Part shown: positions 32,117 through 40,140 of the stretch, in pieces
How the letters are laid out: the number at the start of each line of letters is the position of its first letter
Position numbering within the stretch: the stretch's first letter is position 1
Program-made: the position numbers and the translations under genes
Notes under the pieces: generated by a model
The model's database searches: none
What the model was told of the DNA's origin: nothing
What the model saw: the letters and a program-made list of their open reading frames with translations, nothing else
Origin: Agathobaculum sp. Marseille-P7918
Lineage (GTDB): Bacteria > Bacillota > Clostridia > Oscillospirales > Butyricicoccaceae
Direction: 5' to 3'
NCBI RefSeq assembly: GCF_900625105.1
Contig: NZ_UYYD01000004.1
Location: forward strand, 113,382 to 177,381
DNA: 64,000 nt

Positions 32117-32155
32117 AAACCGCTCGCGGAATGATTTCCGCGGGCGGTTTTTTTG
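32117..32155 (+). terminator. Terminator of nifJ
   Basis: A 15-nt arm 32117-32131 pairs with 32136-32150 (one mismatch) and is followed by TTTTT. Confidence 0.85.
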
Positions 32156-32238
32156 TCTGTTTTTGGATATTGCGCGGGACAGAATGGCCACACCCCACAA
32201 CATTTTGCGTTTTCACAGCGTGAAACAGCAAAATCCTG

Positions 32239-32267
32239 TTGCGTTCACAGAGAAAACGCGGTACAAT
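32239..32267 (+). promoter_or_regulatory. Promoter of the DUF2461-exonuclease group
   Basis: TTGCGT (32239-32244), 17 bp, TACAAT (32262-32267). It rules out the upstream in-frame starts of the DUF2461 gene. Confidence 0.65.
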
Positions 32268-32295
32268 GATAAACAGAAAGGTGGTGCCCGTTTTC

Positions 32296-32997
32296 ATGGC
32301 ATTCACAGGCTTTAATGCTGCGGGTATCGACCTGTTGCAGCTGAACCGCCTGCAAAACAGCAAGGAATTTTACGAAGAACACAAAGAAGAAATCAAGCGG
32401 CAGGTGATTTTGCCGTTTCATGAATTGATCGCACAGATGACGCCCGCGATGCTGGAGATCGACCCGCAGTTTGTGGTCACACCGTCGCGCATGGTGTCGC
32501 GTGTGCGCCGAGATACACGCTATACCAAGGATAAAACGCTGTACCGCGCGAATATGTGGATGTTTTTCCGCCGCAAACGGCAGGAACATGAGTCCGTGCC
32601 GTGTTATTATTTTGAGATTCATCCGGAGTTCTGGGGCTTTGGCTGCTGGGGCGCATGGGGCAGGGGCGAAATGGAATCCCTGCGCGAGATGATCCTGCAT
32701 GAGGATAAGCTGTTTCTCGAAGCATACGACGCGGTGCAGTCCTGTCCGCACATGCATCTGGCGGGAGAACTTTATAAACGACCCAAATTCCCGGATGCAG
32801 AGCCGGCCTATCAGGATTGGCTGAATCGCAAGGAAATCGGCGTGGATTTCCGGGAAAATACGGATTTTGCGCCGCTGCTGGACGGTTCATTCGTGCAGCC
32901 GATGGTGGAGACCATGCAGCGTCTGGCGCCGTTTTACCGGTTTTTGCTGACGGCGAAGGAACGCGCGGAGGCAGGGCGCCGGGAGGCGATCCAATGA
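32296..32997 (+). CDS. DUF2461 family protein
   Basis: A 233-aa protein of the DUF2461 family. It shows the conserved start FTGFNAAGIDLLQLN, KEFYEEHKEE, the RRDTRYTKDKTLYRANM segment (near 71-87) and the aromatic stretch HPEFWGFGCWGAW. The biochemical role is unknown. ATG 32296 follows AAAGGTGG and fits the promoter and the family N-terminus. The stop overlaps the start of the next gene (ATGA), so the two are translationally coupled. Confidence 0.88.
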   Translation: MAFTGFNAAGIDLLQLNRLQNSKEFYEEHKEEIKRQVILPFHELIAQMTPAMLEIDPQFVVTPSRMVSRVRRDTRYTKDKTLYRANMWMFFRRKRQEHESVPCYYFEIHPEFWGFGCWGAWGRGEMESLREMILHEDKLFLEAYDAVQSCPHMHLAGELYKRPKFPDAEPAYQDWLNRKEIGVDFRENTDFAPLLDGSFVQPMVETMQRLAPFYRFLLTAKERAEAGRREAIQ

Positions 32998-33635
32998 GAT
33001 ATATCGCACTGGACTTTGAAACCGGAAACGCTTCGCGGCTGAGCGCCTGCGCCTTGGGCGTGAGCATTTTTGAAGATCATACCTTGGTGGCCGAGCAGAC
33101 GACCCTGATCAAGCCCCCGGCACAGGTGGGCAAATTCCATTGGGGCAATGTGCGCGTCAACCATATCAAGGAATCCATGGTGGCGGACGCGCCGACGTTT
33201 GACGAGGTTTGGAATAACGGCCTGGCAGAGCTTGCGGAAGGCAGCGTGCTGGTTTGCCACAACGCTATGTTTGATACGGCGGTGCTTTGTGCCTGCCTGG
33301 CATATTATCATCTGCCCGTGCCGGAATGCCGGTATGTGTGCACGGTAAAAGTGTCGCAGCGGGTATGGCCGGAACTGCAAAATCATAAATTGGATACGGT
33401 TTCGCAGGCGCTGGGCATTGAGCTGAACCACCATGAAGCCGGTTCGGACGCGCGTGCGGCTGGACTGATTTTGCAGGCTGCCCTGCAGGATACGGCCAGC
33501 GCGGATGTGGATGCACTCGCGCGGCGTATCGGCATGCGGCTGGGACGGATCTCGTGTATGGGAACCGTGCCTTGCAGCATTGCAAAGGAACAGCGGGGCG
33601 GGAGAACCGTCCGTTCAACCCAAAGTCATGTATAA
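32994..33635 (+). CDS. DEDDh 3'-5' exonuclease domain protein (DnaQ-like)
   Basis: A 213-aa protein whose first 160 residues form a DnaQ-type exonuclease: ALDFETGN (motif I, two acids near 7-9), VCHNAMFDTAVL (motif II) and HHEAGSDARAAG (motif IIIe, His and Asp). It could trim DNA or RNA ends; stand-alone members of this type are common in Firmicutes. It overlaps the DUF2461 gene by four bases. The C-terminal 40 residues lack a recognisable domain. Confidence 0.88.
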   Translation: MRYIALDFETGNASRLSACALGVSIFEDHTLVAEQTTLIKPPAQVGKFHWGNVRVNHIKESMVADAPTFDEVWNNGLAELAEGSVLVCHNAMFDTAVLCACLAYYHLPVPECRYVCTVKVSQRVWPELQNHKLDTVSQALGIELNHHEAGSDARAAGLILQAALQDTASADVDALARRIGMRLGRISCMGTVPCSIAKEQRGGRTVRSTQSHV

Positions 33636-33649
33636 AGGAGAGAGCAGCT

Positions 33650-33955
33650 ATGAAAAACTATCTGGAAAACATCGATCGGGAAGCCCTTCGCGCGCGTGCG
33701 GAACAGATGCTGCGGTACGCTGATGATGCGCGCAGTCAGGCCGGCCGCTGGACGGACTATGCCGTTTCCAAGGCACAGGACTTTTCCGTTTTTGATTTTG
33801 CGATTTTCAAGGTATGCCTGCTGTCGCTGGGACTTTGGCTGGGCGCATGCTTTTCGCGCTTTTTCAAGAAATTCCGCGGCGTGCTGTTCCTTGCGTTTAC
33901 GGCAAGCTGGCTGTACCTGTTCTGGCGTATCTTCTTCAACTGCGACGAAGAATAA
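33650..33955 (+). CDS. Small membrane protein of unknown function
   Basis: A 101-aa protein with an N-terminal charged helical segment (about 1-45) and two hydrophobic helices (about 52-68 and 76-95), ending in acidic residues. I recognise no named family, though similar short permease-like proteins occur beside envelope genes. ATG 33650 follows AAAGGAG. It lies 14 bp after the exonuclease gene and 53 bp before the AI-2E family gene, probably in one transcript. Confidence 0.65.
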   Translation: MKNYLENIDREALRARAEQMLRYADDARSQAGRWTDYAVSKAQDFSVFDFAIFKVCLLSLGLWLGACFSRFFKKFRGVLFLAFTASWLYLFWRIFFNCDEE

Positions 33956-34008
33956 TCTGTTGAGTATGATTGGCCGGGCGTTTGTCCCGGCGGGAGAGGG
34001 GTGTATCC

Positions 34009-35370
34009 GTGGAGGAGCCGACCCGGCAAAATAAACCGAAGTTCCGCGCGCAGCCGCACTATTTTCAGTGGGGCCTGACCGCGTTCTGTGTCATTGTTTC
34101 CAGTGCGGTCGTGGTGTTCCTGCTGCAATGGCTGCCGACGATCTGGAACATGTTTCAGGATCTGCTGGGCATTCTCAGCCCGTTCATCTATGGTTTTATC
34201 ATGGCCTATCTACTGATGCCTGTTTTCAATGCGCTGTATAAGCGGATTCAGCCGCGGCTGGCCCGGCGCATGAAAAACGGGACCCGCGTGGCCAAGGGAT
34301 TGTGCAGTATCCTGACATTGCTGATCGGCATTGCTGTTGTGGGCGTTTTGCTCTGGATGGTGCTGCCGCAGCTGGTCGTCAGTATTTTTTCGCTGCTTGA
34401 GTCGATGGACGACTATCTCAACGAGATTTCCAGCTGGGTTGCGGGGCTGCTCAAGGATAATCCCGTGATCGAGCGGAATTTCCTCCAGATTTATGAGGAA
34501 TTTTCGCAGCAGATCGTCAACTGGGTGCAGAACATCGCGCTGCCGCAATTAGTTGAACTGATGACCGGCGTGGTGACGACGGTTTCTGTGCTGTTTGACA
34601 TTCTGATCGGCATTATCATTGCGCTGTATATCCTCAACAGCAAGGATACTTTCTGCGCACAGGCCAAAAAGATGACATACAGCCTGTTTTCGATCGATCG
34701 CGCCAACCGCATCATGAGCCGCGTGGCGTATGTGCACCGTGTGTTCGGCGGTTTTATCACCGGCAAGCTGATCGATTCGCTGATCATCGGTCTGCTGTGC
34801 TTTATCGGTCTGCGCCTGTTTATCGGCTTTGGCCTGATGACCATGGACCAGTCGTTTGCTTTGCTGATCTCGGTTATCATCGGCGTGACCAATATCATCC
34901 CGTTCTTCGGGCCGTTTATCGGCGCGATCCCCAGTACTATCCTGATTATGGTCATCAGCCCGGTGCAGGCGGTGTATTTCGTCTTGTTTATTCTCGCTTT
35001 GCAGCAGTTTGACGGCAACATCCTTGGCCCCAAGATCCTGGGCAACTCGACCGGTTTGTCGAGCTTCTGGGTCATGTTTGCCATCCTTCTGTTCGGCGGC
35101 ATTTTCGGATTTGCCGGCATGGCGGTCGGCGTGCCGCTGTTTGCCGTGCTGTACAGCGCGGTGACCGAAGTGGTCAGCAGTCTGCTGAAAAAGCGCGGCC
35201 TGTCCGCGGACACCAACGACTATCGCGGGCCGCGCCGGCTGGATCCGGCGACCGGCGAATTTGTCGAGGTCAAGGAAGAGCGACCGCCGGTTTCGGCCAA
35301 GGAGCGCCGCCGCGCAGCGGAGCGGGCGCGTGCGCAAAAGCAACAGGAAGAACAAAATAAAAAGGACTGA
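34009..35370 (+). CDS. AI-2E family transporter
   Basis: A 453-aa membrane protein of PF01594 with about eight helices, including paired conserved segments (LLIGLLCF, PFFGPFIGAIPS near 300, and the last GVPLFAVLYSAV near 383). The charged C-terminal tail (390-453) is rich in Arg, Glu and Gln. Homologues are varied: some export autoinducer-2, some are Na+/H+ antiporters, so the substrate is open. The GTG start at 34009 follows GGGAGAGGGG; an upstream TTG lacks a site. Confidence 0.88.
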   Translation: MEEPTRQNKPKFRAQPHYFQWGLTAFCVIVSSAVVVFLLQWLPTIWNMFQDLLGILSPFIYGFIMAYLLMPVFNALYKRIQPRLARRMKNGTRVAKGLCSILTLLIGIAVVGVLLWMVLPQLVVSIFSLLESMDDYLNEISSWVAGLLKDNPVIERNFLQIYEEFSQQIVNWVQNIALPQLVELMTGVVTTVSVLFDILIGIIIALYILNSKDTFCAQAKKMTYSLFSIDRANRIMSRVAYVHRVFGGFITGKLIDSLIIGLLCFIGLRLFIGFGLMTMDQSFALLISVIIGVTNIIPFFGPFIGAIPSTILIMVISPVQAVYFVLFILALQQFDGNILGPKILGNSTGLSSFWVMFAILLFGGIFGFAGMAVGVPLFAVLYSAVTEVVSSLLKKRGLSADTNDYRGPRRLDPATGEFVEVKEERPPVSAKERRRAAERARAQKQQEEQNKKD

Positions 35371-35388
35371 CCCAAGGGTCGGTCCTTT
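35361..35388 (+). terminator. Terminator of the AI-2E family gene
   Basis: AAGGACTGACCC/GGGTCGGTCCTT hairpin followed by TTC; the stop codon is in the 5' arm. Confidence 0.75.
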
Positions 35389-35425
35389 TCTTATGCGGCG
35401 GTTTTCATGCGTGCGGCAGATACAG

Positions 35426-35458
35426 ACAAGGGGCGAAGCCATTGGCTTCGCCCCTTGT
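35426..35458 (-). terminator. Hairpin after pta
   Basis: A 15-bp perfect stem (35426-35440 with 35444-35458) 28 bp past the pta stop. It has no clear T-run, so it is a likely but unproven terminator or mRNA-protecting hairpin. Confidence 0.45.
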
Positions 35459-35486
35459 TGGTGCTTACGCAGTGTTTTGCGCGGGA

Positions 35487-36461
35487 TTACTTCAGGCCCG
35501 CGGTGATAATTGCCATCTGGTAAACCTCGTCCGCGTTGCAGCCACGGGACAGGTCGTTGATCGGCGCGTTCAGACCCTGCAGGATCGGGCCGTATGCTTC
35601 AAAGCCGCCCAGACGCTGCGCAATCTTGTAGCCGATGTTGCCGGCGTTGATGTCCGGGAAGATGAAGGTGTTGGCCTGACCGGCAACCGGGGAGCCCTTG
35701 CACTTGGTCGCTGCGACAACCGGGGAGAAGGCAGCGTCAAACTGCAGCTCGCCGTCAACCGCCAGATCCGGCGCGGCAGCCTTGGTTTTTTCGGTGGCAT
35801 TGCGCATCATGTCAACCGTGTCGCCCTTGCCGGAGCCCTTGGTCGAGTAGCTCAGCATTGCAACCTTGGGGTCGATGCCGAACGCCTTGGCGGTCTTGGC
35901 GGTCTCGATAGCGATTTCTACCAGATCGTCCTCGCCCGGGTTGATGTTGATCGCGCAGTCGCCCATTGCGTACAGCTCGTCGCCGCCGTCCTTGCCGTCG
36001 CGGCGCAGAATGAAGCAGGAGCTTACGATCTTGTTGCCCGGCTTGGTCTTGATGATCTGGAGCGCCGGACGAACGGTGTCCGCGGTGGAGTAAGTAGCGC
36101 CGCCGAGCAGGGCGTCTGCCTTGCCCATCTTGACCAGCATCGTGCCGAAGTAGTTGCCCTTTGCCAGCGCGGTGCGGCACTGCTCTTCGGTCATCTTGCC
36201 CTTACGCAGCTCGACCATCTTGGCGACCATCTCATCCATTTCCGGATAGGTCTCGGGGTCGATGATTTCCATTCCTTCGATATCGAAGCCGCCGGCCTGA
36301 GCCGCTGCCTTGACTTCGTCCACGTTGCCGACCAGGATGGAATCCAGCAGGCCGTCCTTCTTCAGGCGGGAAGCAGCCTCGAGGATGCGGGGATCGGGGC
36401 CTTCGGTGAATACGATCTTGCGCTTGTCAGCTTTCAGCGTGGCAATCAGATTTTCAAACAT
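35487..36461 (-). CDS. pta: Phosphate acetyltransferase
   Basis: A 324-aa Pta that converts acetyl-CoA and phosphate to acetyl phosphate in acetate formation. Family features: KIVFTEGPDPRILEAA at the N-terminus, GATYSTADTVRPALQI (near 122), YSTKGSGKGD (near 206), DGELQFDAAFSP (near 238) and the C-terminal FPDINAGNIGYKI. The length matches short Pta enzymes lacking the DRTGG extension. No ackA is adjacent. It is transcribed from a minus-strand promoter at 36533-36562. Confidence 0.96.
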   Translation of the reverse strand: MFENLIATLKADKRKIVFTEGPDPRILEAASRLKKDGLLDSILVGNVDEVKAAAQAGGFDIEGMEIIDPETYPEMDEMVAKMVELRKGKMTEEQCRTALAKGNYFGTMLVKMGKADALLGGATYSTADTVRPALQIIKTKPGNKIVSSCFILRRDGKDGGDELYAMGDCAININPGEDDLVEIAIETAKTAKAFGIDPKVAMLSYSTKGSGKGDTVDMMRNATEKTKAAAPDLAVDGELQFDAAFSPVVAATKCKGSPVAGQANTFIFPDINAGNIGYKIAQRLGGFEAYGPILQGLNAPINDLSRGCNADEVYQMAIITAGLK

Positions 36462-36532
36462 GTTGCACTCTCCTCCATTTTAATGGGTTTGTCCGGCGCA
36501 GAGGGTGGCCGCGGACAAACTATTGTAACCAC

Positions 36533-36562
36533 ATTATACACCCTGTCGACATCGCTCCACAA
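36533..36562 (-). promoter_or_regulatory. Promoter of pta
   Basis: On the minus strand TTGTGG (36557-36562), 18-bp spacer, TATAAT (36533-36538). Confidence 0.65.
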
Positions 36563-36567
36563 GTATT

Positions 36568-36588
36568 ATTTTGAGTAGATTTTGAGTA
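36568..36588. repeat. Tandem 10-bp repeats left of the recombinase cassette
   Basis: ATTTTGAGTA occurs at 36568-36577 and 36579-36588 with an 11-bp period, upstream of the 62-aa ORF and next to the pta promoter. Confidence 0.6.
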
Positions 36589-36662
36589 ATTCCTGCATCG
36601 CTTTGTCAAAGGGTTGCTTTGCGGGATATTTGGGCAAAATAGAGGCGAAAGGGAGTGATAGG

Positions 36663-36851
36663 ATGCAGGTCATCCGGTATCTCAACGGCAAGCGCCTGCA
36701 CGGCGTGATGCCGCCGCTGCTGCTCGATCAGGAGGGCGTGGGGGCGATTTTGGGCGCCGCGCGCAGCAGGCAGCAGCTTCCATTGCCGGACACAGCCCCC
36801 TCTGCTATACTGGAGGCGGAGGGATGCAGTCTCGGAAGGGATGAATTATGA
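36663..36851 (+). CDS. 62-aa protein coupled to the serine recombinase
   Basis: A 62-residue ORF beginning MQVIRYLNGKRLHGVMPPLL. ATG 36663 follows GGGAG, and the stop overlaps the recombinase start (ATGA at 36848-36851), so the two are translated together. There is no signal peptide or membrane helix; the N-terminal part looks like a small alpha/beta fold. I do not recognise a family with certainty. Its position suggests a recombination directionality factor or another accessory to the recombinase, as large serine recombinases often need one, but that is inference. Confidence 0.6.
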   Translation: MQVIRYLNGKRLHGVMPPLLLDQEGVGAILGAARSRQQLPLPDTAPSAILEAEGCSLGRDEL

Positions 36852-38224
36852 AGCATACGGCGTTGTATCTGCGCGTTTCGACCGAGGCGCAGGCGGATGA
36901 AGGCTATTCGCTGGCCGCGCAGGCGGAAAAGCTCGAAGCTTACTGTCGGATGAAGGGGATTGACCGGTTCCGGCGCTATGTGGACGGTGGTTTTTCCGGC
37001 TCCAACTTGACGCGTCCGGCGGTGACCGAACTGGTGGAGGCCATCCGCGCCGGACAGGTGGAGCGCGTGGTCGTCTACAAGCTCGACCGCCTCAGCCGTA
37101 GCCAGAAGGACACGCTCTACCTGATCGAGGATGTGTTTTTGCCGCACGGCGTGGATTTCGTGTCCATCAATGAGAATATTGACACCGGCAGCCCGTACGG
37201 CCGCGCGATGATCGGCATTCTGTCCGCGTTTGCGCAGCTCGAGCGTGAAAACATCTTTTTGCGCACCCGTATGGGCATGGTCGAGCGCGTCAAGCAGGGC
37301 TTTTGGCCGGGCGGCGGGAAAATCCCCTTTGGGTATGACTACGACGCGGCCAAGGGCATCCTGGTGCCGAACAGCGATGCGGATACCGTGCGCGAGATCT
37401 ACGCGCGCTATCTGGAAGGGCAATCGACCGGACGGATTGCACGCGATCTGGGGCTGAAATACGAGCATCTGGTGCGGCAGATCCTGCTGCGGGAGAGCAA
37501 CACCGGCGTGATTGTGTACCGCGGGGAGACCTATCCCGGGCGGCACGAGCCGCTCGTGGACAAGGAGACCTTTGTCCGGGTGCGGCGCCGCCTGCAAAAG
37601 GCGGACAAGCCGCGCGCCGCAGCATCCGGCAAGCTGCTGACCGGTTTGCTGGTCTGTGGGCACTGCGGCGCGAAAATGCGCTATCAGAAATGGGGCGGCG
37701 CGGGCGATAAGCTGGTCTGTTACTCGCGGGACAAATCCAAGCCACATCTGGTGCACGACGCGGATTGCCCCAACCGCGGCGTGATGGCGCGGCAGGTGGA
37801 GGCGGTGGTCATCCGCGATCTGTCGCGGCTGGCGGCGCAGCCGGCAATGCCGCGCGGCAGCAGCAAACCGCCGGCGGAATGTCGCCGAGCGCTCGACCGT
37901 GCACAGCGCAAGCTGCGCCGCCTGTATGAGCTTTTTGCCGACGGGGAGGATGATACCTTGCGGGAGGCAATCGCGCGCGCCAGACGCGAATATAGCCGCG
38001 CAGAGCAGGCGCTGGACCGCGCGCAGCAAGACGCGCAGCGCGAAGACCAGACCGCCGCGCGGCAGGCGCTGCAAACCATTGGTTCCTGTTGGGACAAATT
38101 GAGTGACGCGGAAAAGCAAACGTTGGTGCGGGCCTGTGTGCAGAAAATCGTGCTGCAAAACGAAAAAATCGAGATTTTTTATGCCATCGAAGGCGCGGCC
38201 GCGTGCCGCGCACCGGCGGGATGA
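36848..38224 (+). CDS. Large serine recombinase (site-specific)
   Basis: A 458-aa large serine integrase/excisionase. The catalytic resolvase domain (about 1-145) has the nucleophile Ser in YLRVSTEAQ (residue 11), VVVYKLDRLSR and RAMIGILSAFAQLERE. A recombinase domain follows (about 160-260, IPFGYDYD), then a zinc ribbon (CGHCGAKM near 276 and later C) and a coiled-coil segment rich in Arg, Glu and Ala (about 345-420). It resembles SpoIVCA-type and phage integrases. No phage or conjugation genes surround it. Its 3' end overlaps the open frame of the truncated sigG. Confidence 0.93.
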   Translation: MKHTALYLRVSTEAQADEGYSLAAQAEKLEAYCRMKGIDRFRRYVDGGFSGSNLTRPAVTELVEAIRAGQVERVVVYKLDRLSRSQKDTLYLIEDVFLPHGVDFVSINENIDTGSPYGRAMIGILSAFAQLERENIFLRTRMGMVERVKQGFWPGGGKIPFGYDYDAAKGILVPNSDADTVREIYARYLEGQSTGRIARDLGLKYEHLVRQILLRESNTGVIVYRGETYPGRHEPLVDKETFVRVRRRLQKADKPRAAASGKLLTGLLVCGHCGAKMRYQKWGGAGDKLVCYSRDKSKPHLVHDADCPNRGVMARQVEAVVIRDLSRLAAQPAMPRGSSKPPAECRRALDRAQRKLRRLYELFADGEDDTLREAIARARREYSRAEQALDRAQQDAQREDQTAARQALQTIGSCWDKLSDAEKQTLVRACVQKIVLQNEKIEIFYAIEGAAACRAPAG

Positions 38225-38241
38225 CTGTTTTTCGACTTTGT

Positions 38242-38739
38242 ATGTTCATGCCGATGATCATTGGGGAAATCCGGCGATATCTGCGCGATAACAGCGCATT
38301 GCGGGTATCGCGCAGCCTGCGGGATACGGCGTATAAGGCGCTGCAGGCCAAGGAAGCCTTTGTCCGCGAGCATCAGCGGGAGCCGGACATCGTCGAGCTG
38401 GCCAAGCTGCTGGACATGCCCAAAGAGGAGGTCGTGCTCGCGCTCGACGCGATCCTCGATCCGGTGTCACTGTTCGAACCGGTTTTTCACGACGGCACGG
38501 ATACCGTCTGCGTGATGGATCAGGTGGGGGACAACAAGAACACGGATGAGCAGTGGCTCGCCAGCATTGCGCTGCGCGAGGCGATCGACAGTCTTAGTGA
38601 GCGCGAAAAGCGCATCATTCGTCTGCGCTTTTTTGAAGGGCGCACGCAGATGGAGGTCGCCGACGAGATCCACATCTCGCAGGCGCAGGTCTCCCGCTTG
38701 GAAAAAGGCGCGCTGGAACACATCCGCAAGCGCATATAA
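38242..38739 (+). CDS. sigG: 3' part of sporulation sigma factor SigG (split gene)
   Basis: The frame encodes the SigG C-terminus from PMIIGEIRRYLRDN (end of region 2) through regions 3 and 4 (DPVSLFEPVF, REKRIIRLRFFEGRTQMEVA, ISQAQVSRLEKGALEHI). Full SigG is about 260 aa; the first 95 or so, with core-binding and most of the -10-binding region, are missing and are not elsewhere in the window. Upstream of the homology the frame is unrelated (MTVFRLCMF) and overlaps the recombinase gene. Possible starts are GTG 38203, ATG 38221 or ATG 38242, none with a clear ribosome site. The fragment alone should not act as a sigma factor. A split by site-specific recombination is likely; a plain pseudogene is the alternative. 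Confidence 0.85.
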   Translation: MFMPMIIGEIRRYLRDNSALRVSRSLRDTAYKALQAKEAFVREHQREPDIVELAKLLDMPKEEVVLALDAILDPVSLFEPVFHDGTDTVCVMDQVGDNKNTDEQWLASIALREAIDSLSEREKRIIRLRFFEGRTQMEVADEIHISQAQVSRLEKGALEHIRKRI

Positions 38740-38740
38740 A

Positions 38741-38770
38741 AAACGCAGGCCGTAAATGCGGCCTGCGTTT
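38741..38770 (+). terminator. Bidirectional terminator after sigG
   Basis: AAACGCAGGCCG with its complement 38759-38770 around a six-base loop; the A-run on the left also serves the convergent gene. Confidence 0.75.
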
Positions 38771-38780
38771 GCTTTGGTGC

Positions 38781-39965
38781 TTATCGGGTATCCGAAGCGC
38801 TGTTGATGGGCGTTGCGCTGAAGGTGATGCGCGAGGAAGGGATGCTCTGCCGCGACATATAGGCGGTCAGCAGCTGTACGGTTTGCGCGGTGTTGCGGCT
38901 GTGATGCAGCCGGAGCACAACGGTTGCGGTCGTCCCGGCAAATTTCTGCGCGGTGGTGGCATAGGCGCGGGCGGCGGACTGGGTGTCGTCGCCGCAGTCC
39001 ATCGTGGTGTCCCACAGCCGGTAGCCAGCCTTGACCAGCGCGTCGCGCTGTGTCTGCGTCAGTTTATCGCAGCCGGTTTCATTGGATATAATGCGCGCGG
39101 ACGAGCCGGTCAGCAGGTTTAAGCGTTCGTTGGCCGCCGCGAGTGACGCCACCATGTCCTCGGCGCTGGTCTGCTCATTCGCGCTGAGCAGCAGGGCGGG
39201 GGTGTGCCCTTCGGCGACGATGCGGCGGATGACGTCATCCGGCCAGGTGGAGAAATCGGTCGGCAGGAAAAAGGTCGCCAGCCGGCCGGCGCTTTGCAGC
39301 GCGTCCAAAATGGCGGGCGTCGCGGCGGACGTCGGTGCGCCGTAAAACGTTAAGTACACGCGGGCGGGTTTTTGTGTGGGTTTCTCCTCTACCGCGGGGA
39401 TGGGCGGTTCGGTCGGCTTGGTCGTGGTCTGTCCGCCGTCCGAGGGTTGGGAAGGCGTGATGCCTTTGTATGCGTTGATGGCGCTTTCGATCGCGCTGCC
39501 CTGATTGGAGGCAAACGAGGAGTCACTGGAGGCAGAGCCGTCCGTGATGCGCAGCACGGTTTCGCCGTAAGCGGTGAGCGTGGAATAGCTCAGCCCGAAC
39601 ATGCCGCAGCACAGTTTGACCGGGACATATACCGTGCCGTTCATATCGTAGGCGGGAGTGGAGTAGCTGTTCAGGTTTTGGTCATAGACATAACCTTCGT
39701 CCGTGGCAAAACTGAGGGTTTGGCCGTTGGCGGAGAGGTTGAGCACGCTTCCGTCGCTGGAGGCGGATACCCCCAGAGAGGAAAACACACTATACGGGAC
39801 ATACAGCTCGCCGCCCAGCCGTGCCGGCATGGTGCTGTCGGACAGCGGGAGCAGCGTATCGTTGACCGCGGTCAGCGTCAATGCGCGGGCCGGCGCGGGA
39901 AGCACGACAACGATCAGCACCGCACAAAGCAGCACACTGAGCAGCTTTTTCAGCCGGCGTTTCAT
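38781..39965 (-). CDS. Secreted polysaccharide deacetylase-fold protein, probably inactive
   Basis: A 394-aa exported protein. Signal peptide (about 1-28), a copper-amine-oxidase-N-like stalk domain (about 30-145: LGGELYVPYSVF, NGTVYVPVKLCCGMFG), a Ser/Thr/Pro linker (145-195) and a NodB-like domain (about 200-385). The NodB metal site is lost: the usual T-F-D-D-G-P is TFYGAP, and the H-S/T-x-x-H motif after EGH is replaced by EGHTPALLL. It keeps the fold but should not deacetylate. It may bind wall glycan. Its promoter is at 40001-40029. Confidence 0.75.
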   Translation of the reverse strand: MKRRLKKLLSVLLCAVLIVVVLPAPARALTLTAVNDTLLPLSDSTMPARLGGELYVPYSVFSSLGVSASSDGSVLNLSANGQTLSFATDEGYVYDQNLNSYSTPAYDMNGTVYVPVKLCCGMFGLSYSTLTAYGETVLRITDGSASSDSSFASNQGSAIESAINAYKGITPSQPSDGGQTTTKPTEPPIPAVEEKPTQKPARVYLTFYGAPTSAATPAILDALQSAGRLATFFLPTDFSTWPDDVIRRIVAEGHTPALLLSANEQTSAEDMVASLAAANERLNLLTGSSARIISNETGCDKLTQTQRDALVKAGYRLWDTTMDCGDDTQSAARAYATTAQKFAGTTATVVLRLHHSRNTAQTVQLLTAYMSRQSIPSSRITFSATPINSASDTR

Positions 39966-40000
39966 ACGCGGTCACTCCTTTCAGCAATTTACACGAACAT

Positions 40001-40029
40001 ATTATAACAAAAAGCCGATGGTTTGTCAT
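40001..40029 (-). promoter_or_regulatory. Promoter of the deacetylase-fold gene
   Basis: On the minus strand ATGACA (40024-40029), 17 bp, TATAAT (40001-40006). Confidence 0.65.
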
Positions 40030-40049
40030 CCTTCTTGTAAAAAAACGCC

Positions 40050-40077
40050 TTGCTTTATCTTGGCAAAGTGCTATAAT
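40050..40077 (+). promoter_or_regulatory. Promoter of ilvE
   Basis: TTGCTT (40050-40055), 16 bp, TATAAT (40072-40077), 63 bp before the ilvE start. Confidence 0.7.
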
Positions 40078-40140
40078 GAAAGAGTACAAAATCTATGACG
40101 GAATGCGTACAAAACCAATAAAAGAAAGAGTGAATCCACC

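Noticed and set aside
28469..32203. 1244-codon open frame on the minus strand opposite nifJ
   Set aside because: It mirrors the strongly biased codons of nifJ, encodes a low-complexity Leu/Arg/Gly-rich product with no family, and has no ribosome site.
36462..36662. Search for the sigG 5' part directly left of the cassette
   Set aside because: No sequence resembling the SigG N-terminal half is found here or in any frame of the window.
36848..38224. Prophage or conjugative element around the recombinase
   Set aside because: No structural, replication, mobilisation or lysis genes are adjacent; both flanks are core or envelope genes.
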